A stretch of 64,000 bases of DNA from CAVYUC01 sp963816685 (lineage in GTDB: Bacteria > Bacteroidota > Bacteroidia > Bacteroidales > Prolixibacteraceae), in assembly GCA_963816685.1 (NCBI GenBank), contig CAWFMB010000013.1, forward strand, positions 124,001-188,000. Direction: 5' to 3'. The position numbers and the translations under genes were made by a program. This document shows, piece by piece, positions 1 through 8,755 of the stretch (within the stretch, counting starts at the first letter, position 1; each line of letters begins with the position of its first letter). The notes under the pieces were generated by a model. It was not told where the DNA came from, did not search any database, and worked only from the letters and a program-made list of their open reading frames with translations.

Positions 1-1163
1 GACATCATATAATTCATGCTGCCGCCAAGAGGTGTATTTTTCAACTGGATACGTTCATTGGTGCCAAAAAGGACTTCATTCAATCCTTCTTCTGATATCT
101 CCTTTACCGGTGTTTTAAGGGAGAAACCATGCCGTTCGCCCAATGCTTCTATTTGCCAGAATATCAGCGTATTCTTATAAGCGCCCAATGGGGCAATTCC
201 GCCTTTTCCTATACTTTTGCCTTTATCGGGAATAATTTTATCCAAATCAATTTCACTGATGCGGCCCAGTCCGTTGCACCGCGGGCAGGCGCCTTGCGGG
301 GAATTGAACGAAAAATTATGCGGCGCCGGTTCGTTATAGGAAATACCTGTGGTAGGGCACATCAGCAGCCGGCTGTAATATTTTGCATTGCCTGAATCAT
401 GATCCATAACCATCAGAATCCCGTGACCATGCTTCATCGCTGTCTGAAGACTTTCCCTGAGCCGTTTGTGGCTGTCTTTTTCTACCACCAGCTTATCAAT
501 TACAATTTCAATAAAGTGATTTTTATACCGGTCAACCCTGTGGTTATGTTTTATTTCGGTGATTTCACCATCCACACGTGCATATAAAAATCCTTTCCGC
601 CTGATTTGCTCAAACAGTTCGCGGTAATGCCCCTTTCGGCCTTTAACCACGGGAGCCAATATATTAATCCGTTTTCCCGAAAAATCGTGTTGTATCAGCT
701 GAAGAATTTTTTCTTCGGAATACTTTACCATTTTCTCCCCTGTATTATAAGAGAAAGCTTCAGCAGCCCTTGCGAAAAGCAGCCGCAGAAAATCGTATAT
801 TTCAGTAACTGTCCCAACAGTTGAACGGGGATTGCGGGTTGTTACTTTTTGTTCAATTGAAATCACAGGACTTAAACCGGTGATTTTATCCACATCGGGG
901 CGTTCCATGTTTCCAAGAAATGAACGGGCATAGGCAGAAAACGTTTCAATATAGCGGCGTTGTCCTTCAGCATAAATGGTATCAAATGCAAGTGATGATT
1001 TGCCGCTTCCGCTCAAACCGGTAATTACTGTTAACTTGTTCCGTGGAATCTCAACATCAATATTTTTAAGATTGTGAACGCGTGCTCCGTGCACTGATAC
1101 TTTTTCTTCACCGTTTAATTCTTCTGAAATTATATCAGGTTGGCTTTTAACTAAATTCTGCAT
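1..1163 (-). CDS. uvrA: Excinuclease ABC subunit UvrA, N-terminal part (cut by window edge)
   Basis: ATP-dependent DNA damage recognition subunit of UvrABC nucleotide excision repair. The frame is open from an ATG at 1163 to the left edge, giving about 387 residues of a protein usually near 940. Visible are the Walker A motif GLSGSGKS at residues 49-56, the family motifs YAEGQRRY, SAYARSFLG and NPRSTVGT, an insert (about 130-250) resembling the UvrB-interacting domain, and a zinc-finger half CPRCNGLG. The start lies 2 nt after the stop of the lytic transglycosylase gene, so the two are probably co-transcribed. A second, complete uvrA lies near 35.3-38.1 kb; which is the main repair copy cannot be told here. 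Confidence 0.95.
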   Translation of the reverse strand, partial: MQNLVKSQPDIISEELNGEEKVSVHGARVHNLKNIDVEIPRNKLTVITGLSGSGKSSLAFDTIYAEGQRRYIETFSAYARSFLGNMERPDVDKITGLSPVISIEQKVTTRNPRSTVGTVTEIYDFLRLLFARAAEAFSYNTGEKMVKYSEEKILQLIQHDFSGKRINILAPVVKGRKGHYRELFEQIRRKGFLYARVDGEITEIKHNHRVDRYKNHFIEIVIDKLVVEKDSHKRLRESLQTAMKHGHGILMVMDHDSGNAKYYSRLLMCPTTGISYNEPAPHNFSFNSPQGACPRCNGLGRISEIDLDKIIPDKGKSIGKGGIAPLGAYKNTLIFWQIEALGERHGFSLKTPVKEISEEGLNEVLFGTNERIQLKNTPLGGSMNYMM

Positions 1164-1165
1164 CT

Positions 1166-2098
1166 TCAACTTTGTCCCGCCTGATTTAAGACAGGAATTT
1201 TAATTAAATATTTTTTACCTGCCGAATTGGTCAGATAACTTTGACGAAGCCAGGGATTAAATTCTTTAAGTAGCTTATAATTTATTCCGTGCTGGATGGC
1301 AAAATCCGCAAAATCGGTTACCGGTGCTTTAATCTCGACTTCTCTGGTTTGAATGAGTGGATATTTTTCTTCTTCTGCGATATCAAAATTATACTTCTTT
1401 GGATTTTCAAGTATCAGTTTTAATGCAATTATCCTGTACACATACCGCTGAGTTTCCGACACAAACAGCAAATCGTAATATGTTTCGCTTTTCTGGCGTT
1501 CCATCTGGCGCTCTACTCCTCTCATTCCTGCATTATAGGAAGCAGCAACCATGGTCCAGTCGCCATATTTTTTATACGCATCTTTTAAATATTTACATGC
1601 AGCATAAGTCGATTTTTCAACATGATAACGTTCATCCACTTCATTGTTTATTTCGAGGCCGTAATCTTTGCCTGTACCGCTCATAAATTGCCAGAAACCA
1701 ATTGCGCCGGCATAGGAAACAGCACTTGGGTCAAGAGAACTTTCGGCAACAGCCAGGTATTTAAAATCGTCGGGAATTCCGTTTTCCTTTAAAATAGGTT
1801 CGATAATTGAAAAATAACGGGGCACCAGTTTAATTAACCGGATGGTTTGTGAATGAAAATAAGAATTGACGATCAATTCGCGATCAAGAGATTCTACAAC
1901 ATCAAACCGTTCGAGGGGCACCTTTTCACCGGCAAAAGTTGCCGAATGCGGAATTTCAACCGATTTGAAAACAGATTTTGTCTCTACAATTATCTTCTCT
2001 GTATCCGGTTTCGCAGACCCAATCAGCATAAAAATTACCACTACATTTAAAACAACTACTACCGGTAACAAAATCTCCCACCACCTTTTCTTTTTCAT
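1166..2098 (-). CDS. Membrane-anchored lytic transglycosylase (SLT domain)
   Basis: Cleaves peptidoglycan glycan strands, forming 1,6-anhydro-muramyl ends, in the periplasm. I chose the ATG at 2098 (310 aa) over the upstream open frame because it begins MKKKRWW and runs directly into a hydrophobic anchor (residues 8-26). The SLT fold shows the catalytic Glu119 in AESSLDPSAVS, followed by GAIGFWQFM and AASYNAG near 185-191. The C-terminal 50 residues resemble a degenerate LysM-type module. The order of motifs is like the MltD/Slt family 1 enzymes. It lies directly upstream of, and almost touching, uvrA. Confidence 0.9.
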   Translation of the reverse strand: MKKKRWWEILLPVVVVLNVVVIFMLIGSAKPDTEKIIVETKSVFKSVEIPHSATFAGEKVPLERFDVVESLDRELIVNSYFHSQTIRLIKLVPRYFSIIEPILKENGIPDDFKYLAVAESSLDPSAVSYAGAIGFWQFMSGTGKDYGLEINNEVDERYHVEKSTYAACKYLKDAYKKYGDWTMVAASYNAGMRGVERQMERQKSETYYDLLFVSETQRYVYRIIALKLILENPKKYNFDIAEEEKYPLIQTREVEIKAPVTDFADFAIQHGINYKLLKEFNPWLRQSYLTNSAGKKYLIKIPVLNQAGQS

Positions 2099-2331
2099 AT
2101 TGTCTTCAGTATTTAACACACAAAAATACATTTTTGCCCGCTGTATTACAACGAAAAATAAATGCATTTATCATGAATTGTAAAACTATTTTTTGAAAAA
2201 AAGTTCGTCATCAGTTAACAACAGGAACTTCTTAAAAATTGTTTCCTGAGTTACTCTTTCTTTTTTAAAATGCAAAATTCAAACAGTTGGTTTTTAAATT
2301 AATATCAATTTTAATTGAAGAATAAATCAAT

Positions 2332-2544
2332 TTATTCATCCTCCTTAACATACTCAAGAATATCGCCTGGCTGACAATCCAGCGCCTTACAAACAGCCTC
2401 CAAAGTACTAAATCGTACAGCTTTAGCCTTACCTGTTTTTAAGATGGAAAGATTGGCCATTGTTATATCAACCTTACCTGCCAGTTCCTGCAACTGCATT
2501 TTTCGGCGGGCCAGCATGACATCAAGATTTACAATTATTGGCAT
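2332..2544 (-). CDS. XRE-family helix-turn-helix regulator (YozG-like)
   Basis: A 70-aa one-domain Cro/C1-type DNA-binding protein. The HTH spans about residues 14-48 (ARRKMQLQELAGKVDIT then NLSILKTGKAKA), and the C-terminus, LDCQPGDILEYV, is typical of this small family. It starts 2 nt after the stop of the DUF2975 membrane protein, so the two form one operon. This DUF2975-HTH pairing is common, and the HTH is expected to regulate its own operon. The 21-bp repeats upstream of the operon are the obvious candidate operator. The physiological signal is unknown. Confidence 0.9.
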   Translation of the reverse strand: MPIIVNLDVMLARRKMQLQELAGKVDITMANLSILKTGKAKAVRFSTLEAVCKALDCQPGDILEYVKEDE

Positions 2545-2546
2545 GA

Positions 2547-3077
2547 CTAAACAGTTAGCTGGTTTTCTTCCTGAATCTCAATTCCTCGCCTGAAAATTTG
2601 TGAGACAATATAAATTATTCCTGATATAAAAAGGAATTCATTTCCTTCGCCAAAATCACCAATATCCTGCCCCGTTTTTTTTAAAAACAGCCCGACACCT
2701 GCTCTTGCCAATAAACTTAAAACCCAGATTCCAATCAAAGCATAAGAAATATTTTCAAGTTTTCTTACCACTTCAATTGAGAAGGGTGTTTTGAGGTCTA
2801 GCTTTGAAAACAATTCAATAACAATATACCAGACATGAACTTTAACTGCTGAAATTAAAACAGCAATAAAGAACAATGAATAAAAATACCACAAATTAGT
2901 TTGCCGGAGCAGAAATAGGTTCTCATTGACTTCATAAAACTTCTTAGCCAGGTCCGGATTTTTAAAACTAATGATAAAGGAGGCTATCCTGCTTCCACAT
3001 TCTATTGAAAATCCAATTAATGCAATCCATGCAATAATCTTTAATACCATCAGAATTTTTTCAGTTTTAGTTTTCAT
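2547..3077 (-). CDS. DUF2975 family membrane protein
   Basis: A 176-aa inner-membrane protein with four predicted hydrophobic segments (about 10-32, 60-82, 108-130, 145-165). The C-terminal motif IYIVSQIFRRGIEIQEEN is the DUF2975 signature. It is the first gene of a two-gene operon with the small HTH regulator. The function of DUF2975 is not established; linkage to the HTH suggests a membrane-coupled regulatory pair, but that is inference. Confidence 0.88.
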   Translation of the reverse strand: MKTKTEKILMVLKIIAWIALIGFSIECGSRIASFIISFKNPDLAKKFYEVNENLFLLRQTNLWYFYSLFFIAVLISAVKVHVWYIVIELFSKLDLKTPFSIEVVRKLENISYALIGIWVLSLLARAGVGLFLKKTGQDIGDFGEGNEFLFISGIIYIVSQIFRRGIEIQEENQLTV

Positions 3078-3086
3078 CTTATAAAA

Positions 3087-3152
3087 ATTGATTTAAATGC
3101 AAATATCGATAAATTTTTATTGAAAATCAATAAATATTTACTAAAAATCAAT
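3087..3152 (-). promoter_or_regulatory. Three 21-bp-spaced direct repeats upstream of the DUF2975-HTH operon
   Basis: Read on the minus strand, ATTGATTTTnAnTAAA occurs at 3152-3132 and 3131-3111, followed by a diverged third unit (ATCGATATTTGCA...) at 3110-3090. An inverted half, AAATCAAT, lies at 3094-3087. The unit length is exactly 21 bp, close to two helical turns, so bound proteins would sit on the same face. The array ends about 10 bp before the DUF2975 start codon. I infer an operator for the HTH protein encoded in the same operon. Confidence 0.5.
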
Positions 3153-3160
3153 TAAAAATA

Positions 3161-3190
3161 AAAAAGAAAGCCCGGCGGTTAACCGGGCTT
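3161..3190 (-). terminator. Rho-independent terminator after the LVIVD lipoprotein gene
   Basis: On the minus strand an AAGCCCGG/CCGGGCTT stem with a 7-nt loop is followed by a T-rich run. It starts 25 nt past the stop codon of the lipoprotein gene. Confidence 0.8.
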
Positions 3191-3214
3191 CAGGATTTTG
3201 GTTAGATACTAATG

Positions 3215-4492
3215 CTACTCTTTGGCAGCTACAGGAATAAAGCTTAAAAGGTGAATATTCTGCAAATCAGTATAATCGTATTGATAAAAACCATCATCAC
3301 CTATCATAAATAAAACACCGTTTAATGGAATTACATCAAACGTATTTATCTCCGGGAAGCTTGCAATCTGGTGTTCGTCGATGTGGTGCTTATCGGTAAC
3401 ATCGTAAACTTTCAGCCCTTGATTACCGTCGCATATAAAAAGAATCTGGTCATCTATTCCCAATCCGTAAGGACCATGCAGCGGATAAGATTCGAGCAGT
3501 TGATTATTTGCATAATTTGTTGAAAGTTGCAAAACGTCAAGGCGGTTCACGTTGCTGCCGCACTGATTTCCGCCACGCAGGGTGATATAGGCGTAACCAT
3601 CAGCAACCACCACCGGATCGCAGCTTGTAATGTGCCAAAAATCGCCGGTGTAGTTAGGCACAGTTGCCACATCGAGATTGTATATGCGCATTCCGGATTG
3701 TGTTCCCAAAAACATATGATCATCGTAAATAAAAAGTGTTTCCACATTCCAACCCACATTCTGACTTCCAATATCGCCCGGACTTTCCGGGACATTTACA
3801 TCGAAAATATGCAGGGTTGCATTATCAACGGCATATAAATAATCATTGTATAAACCAAATCTTGCCATTGAACCACCGACACCAAATGCACTTCCCGCCT
3901 GAACTGCACCACCGCCTCCACTATTGTAGGCAAAATCCATTTCGGCTCTTGCCCCGTAATACACAGGATAATAGTGGTATTCCATTTCCTGGCGCACCTT
4001 TTTAATTTCCCAGTCTGTAACCACACCTTTTTCCTCATCCACCTTTGCCACCCGGTAATCTTCATTATAGGGTGGAGTTGTGTAAGGAAATATTTCCTTC
4101 ACCCGATGAACTTCTTCAGGATTATCAATATCCGAAATATCAATGGCTACCAAATCAATATAACTGTCGGCATATAAAATATTTTCCTTTATGGCAATAT
4201 CCACATTACCCGGAATTTCAATAAATCCAATGTTTTTGGGAGATTGAGGGATTCTATTGTCGATAATATGTATCCCCTTCAGTTCTTCATTTACAAAAAT
4301 GTACCCATCCTTAAAGTAGATTTTACCCGGATTCACCAGTTCACGTGCTGCGGTTGATTTCACTGCATCGCGCAATTCTTCATAGCTCATATAAACAGGA
4401 ACGTTTGCTGTAAAAACTTCTGTATATTCATCAAGACATGAAGTGAAAACCGTCAGTAATACAATCAGAAATATATTTTGTATTGTTTTCAT
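3215..4492 (-). CDS. LVIVD-repeat lipoprotein
   Basis: A 425-aa secreted protein with a lipobox (LTVFTSC, Cys about residue 19). The body is a series of beta-propeller-like repeats of LVIVD type: GIHIIDNRIPQSPKNIG, LVAIDISDIDNPEEV, LHIFDVNVPESPGDIG, MRIYNLDV, LKVYDVTDKHH. Such proteins are expected to sit on the outer membrane or cell surface as binding or scaffold proteins; no ligand can be named. It is the second gene after a secreted barrel protein that ends 6 nt upstream, and a strong terminator follows it. Confidence 0.85.
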   Translation of the reverse strand: MKTIQNIFLIVLLTVFTSCLDEYTEVFTANVPVYMSYEELRDAVKSTAARELVNPGKIYFKDGYIFVNEELKGIHIIDNRIPQSPKNIGFIEIPGNVDIAIKENILYADSYIDLVAIDISDIDNPEEVHRVKEIFPYTTPPYNEDYRVAKVDEEKGVVTDWEIKKVRQEMEYHYYPVYYGARAEMDFAYNSGGGGAVQAGSAFGVGGSMARFGLYNDYLYAVDNATLHIFDVNVPESPGDIGSQNVGWNVETLFIYDDHMFLGTQSGMRIYNLDVATVPNYTGDFWHITSCDPVVVADGYAYITLRGGNQCGSNVNRLDVLQLSTNYANNQLLESYPLHGPYGLGIDDQILFICDGNQGLKVYDVTDKHHIDEHQIASFPEINTFDVIPLNGVLFMIGDDGFYQYDYTDLQNIHLLSFIPVAAKE

Positions 4493-4498
4493 GATTTT

Positions 4499-5266
4499 CT
4501 AATTAAAAATGAATCCGATTTTAATGGAGAGGCGGTTATAGTCGATATTCAACCCATAATCATTTTCGCCCTTATAATGCAGCCGGTGAAAACGGTATCC
4601 AAATGCGAATGACATACCAAATCCGGGTGAAAACATTTGCATGTATCCGATACCCGGATTCAGCAGAATACCACCTTTGGGATTTAGCGTTTCATTGTAA
4701 TAATCCGGGCCAGGCCAGATACTGCTCCACATCGGATAAACATCGTAGTAAATGGCCCTTGAATCTTCCAGTGGAACTTCGTAACCAGCCTGTAAGAACA
4801 AATAAGGTGTCGAGTAAGAATTCCTTAGTTTGTATTCGGCATTCACAAACAATGGCATGTACGATTCTTTCAAAAACTCAATGCCTGCACCCAAACCCGC
4901 TGATAAATTATCTGTTACAACATAATTTAATGAACCGGTAAAACTGAACGGTGCCGGCTGACTGTTTTCAGAATTTCCTGCAAGAAGCCCGATTTCAGTA
5001 TGGAAAAAAATTCCGGTACCGGACATTCTGTTTTCAATTTCATTGATACGCCCGGTACGTTGAGTAGTTATACTATCAATTTCTGCAGAATCAAAAACCC
5101 AGATATTCCCTGCAGAAACCACCTTCAATTTATTAAGATCATTTGAATACTGGTACTTTCCCTTAAGCACCGTACCATTCTTCAGGTGGATATAACCTTT
5201 TTCCAGCTGAGCAAAAAGAGGAAATGCAAAAAATAACGCAAGCATAAACAGACACAATTTTTTCAT
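4499..5266 (-). CDS. Outer-membrane beta-barrel protein with N-terminal SH3/Lsm-like module
   Basis: A 255-aa protein with a signal peptide (MKKLCLFMLALFFAFPLFA). Residues 22-70 (YIHLKNGTVLKGKYQYS..., VFDSAEIDSI) look like a small beta-strand module seen at the start of many Bacteroidota envelope proteins. The rest is alternating beta-strands (GTGIFFHTEIGLLAG, LSAGLGAGIEFL, SFAFGYRFHRLHY) ending in a terminal strand IKIGFIFN, as in 8-strand barrels. It is co-transcribed with the LVIVD lipoprotein (6-nt gap). Function unknown. Confidence 0.75.
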   Translation of the reverse strand: MKKLCLFMLALFFAFPLFAQLEKGYIHLKNGTVLKGKYQYSNDLNKLKVVSAGNIWVFDSAEIDSITTQRTGRINEIENRMSGTGIFFHTEIGLLAGNSENSQPAPFSFTGSLNYVVTDNLSAGLGAGIEFLKESYMPLFVNAEYKLRNSYSTPYLFLQAGYEVPLEDSRAIYYDVYPMWSSIWPGPDYYNETLNPKGGILLNPGIGYMQMFSPGFGMSFAFGYRFHRLHYKGENDYGLNIDYNRLSIKIGFIFN

Positions 5267-5334
5267 AAGAAGTAGTTTCGGAGATAGATGTACAGAAACG
5301 GACTGTGGTTGCGTGGGCGATGATAAATTTATGT

Positions 5335-6051
5335 TTATTTTAAAATACCTGCTTCCTGAAGTAATTCAAAAGCATGGATTAAACCTTGTTTATTAAAAGT
5401 ATACACTTTATTCTTTCTGAATAGTTTTCGTATCTCTTTTTTATTTTCAGGAAAAATTTTATTAAAAGTTCTCCGGCTGTTATGTAAACGTATAAATCCT
5501 GTTTCTTCGGAATACATGTAATATTTGGTGTCCAGCAAATAATAGGTGTCTTTTAGTTTCCCGTTTTTATCGGCATAAACTTCGCTTTTTCTTTCCTGAA
5601 TGTAGTAAAATGCAAGCAATGATCGGTTACCTTTAAATAATTCTTCGAAATACCGGCTTCCGGAATTGAGTTCGTCAAAATAAAGTTTAATAAAATGAGC
5701 TGGCCCATCCTTTGTATCAATGATAAAATTCCTTACCTTATTTTTGTCAGCGAAAAACAGATTTCCGGCAGTTTCATTAAAAACTACAAGTTCATCTTTT
5801 CGCGCATGATAGCGCAGCCACTGGTTTTCAAAAATATCTCCGTCTTCAAGCTGGATAGTGCCGGGATACCAGTCGTTTTGAAGAAAAAAATTATTGTTTG
5901 CAATGCTGTTTAAATAAAATACTGTGCCGGTAAGTTTACCCTCCAGCCGGTTCGAATTTTTATTCAGCCGTTTCCATTCCACATTAATACCCTGTCCGAA
6001 TACCTGAATTGAAAGCAATATAAATAAGAAATATGTCAAAATTCGTTTCAT
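5335..6051 (-). CDS. Secreted protein of unknown function
   Basis: A 238-aa protein with a clear signal peptide (MKRILTYFLFILLSIQVFG). I do not recognise a named domain. The middle (TIQLEDGDIFENQWLRYHARKD) is like a group of Bacteroidota periplasmic proteins that describe a coded surface, and the C-terminal third is rich in Lys/Arg (NKKEIRKLFRKNKV). It is the last gene of the TonB receptor operon and overlaps the preceding gene by 4 nt (ATGA type), so its function is probably tied to that of the receptor. Confidence 0.7.
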   Translation of the reverse strand: MKRILTYFLFILLSIQVFGQGINVEWKRLNKNSNRLEGKLTGTVFYLNSIANNNFFLQNDWYPGTIQLEDGDIFENQWLRYHARKDELVVFNETAGNLFFADKNKVRNFIIDTKDGPAHFIKLYFDELNSGSRYFEELFKGNRSLLAFYYIQERKSEVYADKNGKLKDTYYLLDTKYYMYSEETGFIRLHNSRRTFNKIFPENKKEIRKLFRKNKVYTFNKQGLIHAFELLQEAGILK

Positions 6052-7688
6052 TGCACTTCAATTAGTTTAGTGGCTTTTACCATTTTCCCTTCTTTCGTAA
6101 TTCCTTGTACTGATATTTCAACTTTCCCCTTTACATCCGAAAGTTGAAATTCAATTTCATGCATCCTTTCCGGCAACATCATTTCGTAAAAAAACACATT
6201 CCTGAAATCCGGAATATTACCCGCTTCCATTTTCACCTGCCGGTCACTTGTTTTTTTATGCGGCTGGAGGCAATTCACCTGAAACTGACGAATACTGTTT
6301 TGATTTCTAAGCCAGTTGTTTGATTTATCAGTTAATGAAACAGCTAAAACGCCATTAAAAACCAGGTCTCCAAACATGCGCTCTCTGAAAACAAAATCCA
6401 CATATTCTATATCATCCGAATCGAATGGTTTAAACAGGTTGTTGTCAAAAACAGGAACTCCGTTAATCAGCCGCAACGGCTCTGTCTCAAAATAAGCAAA
6501 CAACTCCTGGTTAAAAACCCGAAGGGTAATCTCATCTTTTTTCTCCCTGTATTGAACCCCACGCAACAATTCACGAGCAATTTCCCTGAAATCATTCAGA
6601 TAAAAAAAGTCACCGGGAACCACGCGTTCTTTCGGTTCACCATAAAATGGTTCTGAAAAACGTGCAGGCATATAAAAACCTTCTTTCCCTAAATTGTAAT
6701 TTACCCTGAAAATCTTTTCGAAAAAACTACCATCAATTGCTGCTTCAATAAACTTTCTTTCATCTGCAGTTAAAAGCTGTTGCCGAAACTCTACTTTCTT
6801 ATCCCCGGGAAAATAATTTTTTTTAACATCTATTTGATACTGCCGTTGACTGGCAGAAACTGTTTGCAAATAAATGCCGGCGACTCCTTCAGCATTTTTA
6901 AGAAAAAACCTGAAATTTCCGAGAGTATCGGTGACACAATAGTCAAAGTAGGGAACTTCCTGTGTTATCGATAAAAGGACAAGAACACCTGGCGCACAAT
7001 TACCCGCTTCATCGGTAATTGTGCCGTTTAAAACTATACCATCTTTTTCTGTTGGATAATGATCCGCCTGTTCAGTCTTCATCTCAGAGAGTATCATACC
7101 ACCAAACTTTGATGAAAGGGGGTCAGCAACCGCTGCATTTACAACAACATCTGTCAGCCCGGCTTCAGACACATCGAATTTTACCGTAACATTCTCACGC
7201 GGATGGTAAACAGTTTTTCCTGTCACAATTATAATATTCCTTTCATCGGCATAATCTGTTTCTGTTTTAATTTCAGGAACCTGCATTTCTGACACTTCCG
7301 TTTCGAAACGGTTGTAAACAAACAAAGATTTGCTATACAACTTCACATCGGGCAGGTTTCGCTGCGCATTTAAAAAAGCCGAAACAAAATATACACCGGT
7401 GCTCAAAGAATCAGGTACGTGTAAAAACCCTTCGGCCCAATTGCCGGCGCTTTTAACTGCTGCAGCAGATATAAGATTTTCCCCCGGAGAATCCAACTGA
7501 ACATGAACGATATTTCCCTGATTTTCAAAACCCTCTTTTACTGCAACTTTAAACCACAACGTATCACCCGAAACACACCAGTTGCGGTCGGTAAACAAAT
7601 ACAACTGCAATGGACCCTCAGTTTGTGAATACGCAGAATTTACCGCTGCAATCCATAAAACGAACGCTATTTGTATAAGTCTTTTCAT
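6048..7688 (-). CDS. Secreted protein with MG2-like and carboxypeptidase-regulatory-like domains
   Basis: A 546-aa protein with a signal peptide (cleavage after AYSQ). Residues 25-130 (LYLFTDRNWCVSGDTLWFKV, DSLSTGVYFVSAFL) match the MG2-type beta-sandwich of bacterial alpha-2-macroglobulins, without a thioester motif. Around 220-275 is a carboxypeptidase-regulatory-like fold (GTITDEAGNCAPGVLVLLSI...). In Bacteroidota such proteins are typically encoded beside TonB receptors and DUF4249 lipoproteins. It overlaps both neighbours by 4 nt, implying translational coupling. Its role is unknown; a structural or substrate-binding envelope part is most likely. Confidence 0.75.
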   Translation of the reverse strand: MKRLIQIAFVLWIAAVNSAYSQTEGPLQLYLFTDRNWCVSGDTLWFKVAVKEGFENQGNIVHVQLDSPGENLISAAAVKSAGNWAEGFLHVPDSLSTGVYFVSAFLNAQRNLPDVKLYSKSLFVYNRFETEVSEMQVPEIKTETDYADERNIIIVTGKTVYHPRENVTVKFDVSEAGLTDVVVNAAVADPLSSKFGGMILSEMKTEQADHYPTEKDGIVLNGTITDEAGNCAPGVLVLLSITQEVPYFDYCVTDTLGNFRFFLKNAEGVAGIYLQTVSASQRQYQIDVKKNYFPGDKKVEFRQQLLTADERKFIEAAIDGSFFEKIFRVNYNLGKEGFYMPARFSEPFYGEPKERVVPGDFFYLNDFREIARELLRGVQYREKKDEITLRVFNQELFAYFETEPLRLINGVPVFDNNLFKPFDSDDIEYVDFVFRERMFGDLVFNGVLAVSLTDKSNNWLRNQNSIRQFQVNCLQPHKKTSDRQVKMEAGNIPDFRNVFFYEMMLPERMHEIEFQLSDVKGKVEISVQGITKEGKMVKATKLIEVQ

Positions 7689-8755
7689 GGATAAGGTTTT
7701 GAATCATATTCCCAGAAATCAGGAGGAGTAGTAACCTGCTCCCCGTGATTGGTAATAGTGTAGAAATAGGGTATGGATTTTATTTTGTAACCGGTTTCTT
7801 TTGAAACAAACCGCACAAACCAGCGGGTTTCACTTACGGCAGAAATTTCAAAATTCCCAAAAATAAGCTTCTGCGGGTTAGTTACACATTTTAAATTATT
7901 TCGCGCCTGCACATACAACGGGTCAAACAATTTTCCTTCGGCAGTAAGCTGACTGTTTAAATCGTTATAAAAGTTATAAGCCGATTCAGATAAACTGTAT
8001 TGATTCAGGATTAAAATCCAACCTGCAAATCTTTCGTCGAAACCAAGATAACCTTCCTTTTCAAGAAAAAATAACGGATGTTTTGAAATATCATTCGATG
8101 TTCCGTACTCCGGCGGGGCCGCAATATTGAAATAATCCTGAGGAAAAAAAGACTTCCAGCCAAAAACAGTCAGAGCAATTTCGCCTCCCATAAAGGGAAC
8201 CATTATCGTGTATGTATATTGCATTATTTTAGTGGCAGTAAACCTGTAATATTTTACATCATTATTTTTTTGAATATCTGCGTATAACTGTACTCCTGAT
8301 TTTTTATTTAAATCGCCCGCTGAATTTATACCCCCCAGATTTGTAATTTTTGAAGAACTGTATCCGTAAACAGTATCTACTTTTGCCGGAAGTGGCACAC
8401 GTTCAAATTCCGACTCATAAATTTCACCTTTGTAATTAATCCTCAGTTTATAGCTCATTGCCGGGTCCAGTCCAAAATTAATATGATAATATCCTCCGCT
8501 GTTTTGCGGCAGAAGATATTCAGAATTATTTTCATCAATTAAGTTAACAACAGCACTTGTAACCGCAGGATATTCCGGATCCTGCATGTCAAAATTGTCT
8601 GTCTCAGTTAATTTAATATAATTGGAACTGCTGCCGTAAACCAGCCTTGCATCTGCCACAAGTGCATTTTCCCGTTGTTCCAAATCAGGATTATACACAT
8701 CTTCGCAAGCCGCAAAAACAAATACAACAAAAAGATATGTAATCAGTTTATTCAT
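7685..8755 (-). CDS. DUF4249 family lipoprotein
   Basis: A 356-aa protein with a lipobox (FVFAACEDVYNP, Cys about 17). The N-terminal part (ALVADARLVYG..., NLIDENNSEYLL) and overall layout match DUF4249, a family of outer-membrane lipoproteins almost always encoded directly after a TonB-dependent receptor in Bacteroidota. The start codon follows the receptor stop immediately and the stop overlaps the next gene, so the operon is tightly coupled. It is presumed to be the surface accessory of the receptor; the substrate is unknown. Confidence 0.88.
   Translation of the reverse strand: MNKLITYLFVVFVFAACEDVYNPDLEQRENALVADARLVYGSSSNYIKLTETDNFDMQDPEYPAVTSAVVNLIDENNSEYLLPQNSGGYYHINFGLDPAMSYKLRINYKGEIYESEFERVPLPAKVDTVYGYSSSKITNLGGINSAGDLNKKSGVQLYADIQKNNDVKYYRFTATKIMQYTYTIMVPFMGGEIALTVFGWKSFFPQDYFNIAAPPEYGTSNDISKHPLFFLEKEGYLGFDERFAGWILILNQYSLSESAYNFYNDLNSQLTAEGKLFDPLYVQARNNLKCVTNPQKLIFGNFEISAVSETRWFVRFVSKETGYKIKSIPYFYTITNHGEQVTTPPDFWEYDSKPYP

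Noticed and set aside
129..824. Three plus-strand ORFs of 62-88 aa at the left edge
   Set aside because: They lie antisense to the open uvrA frame, which shows clear ABC ATPase motifs throughout.
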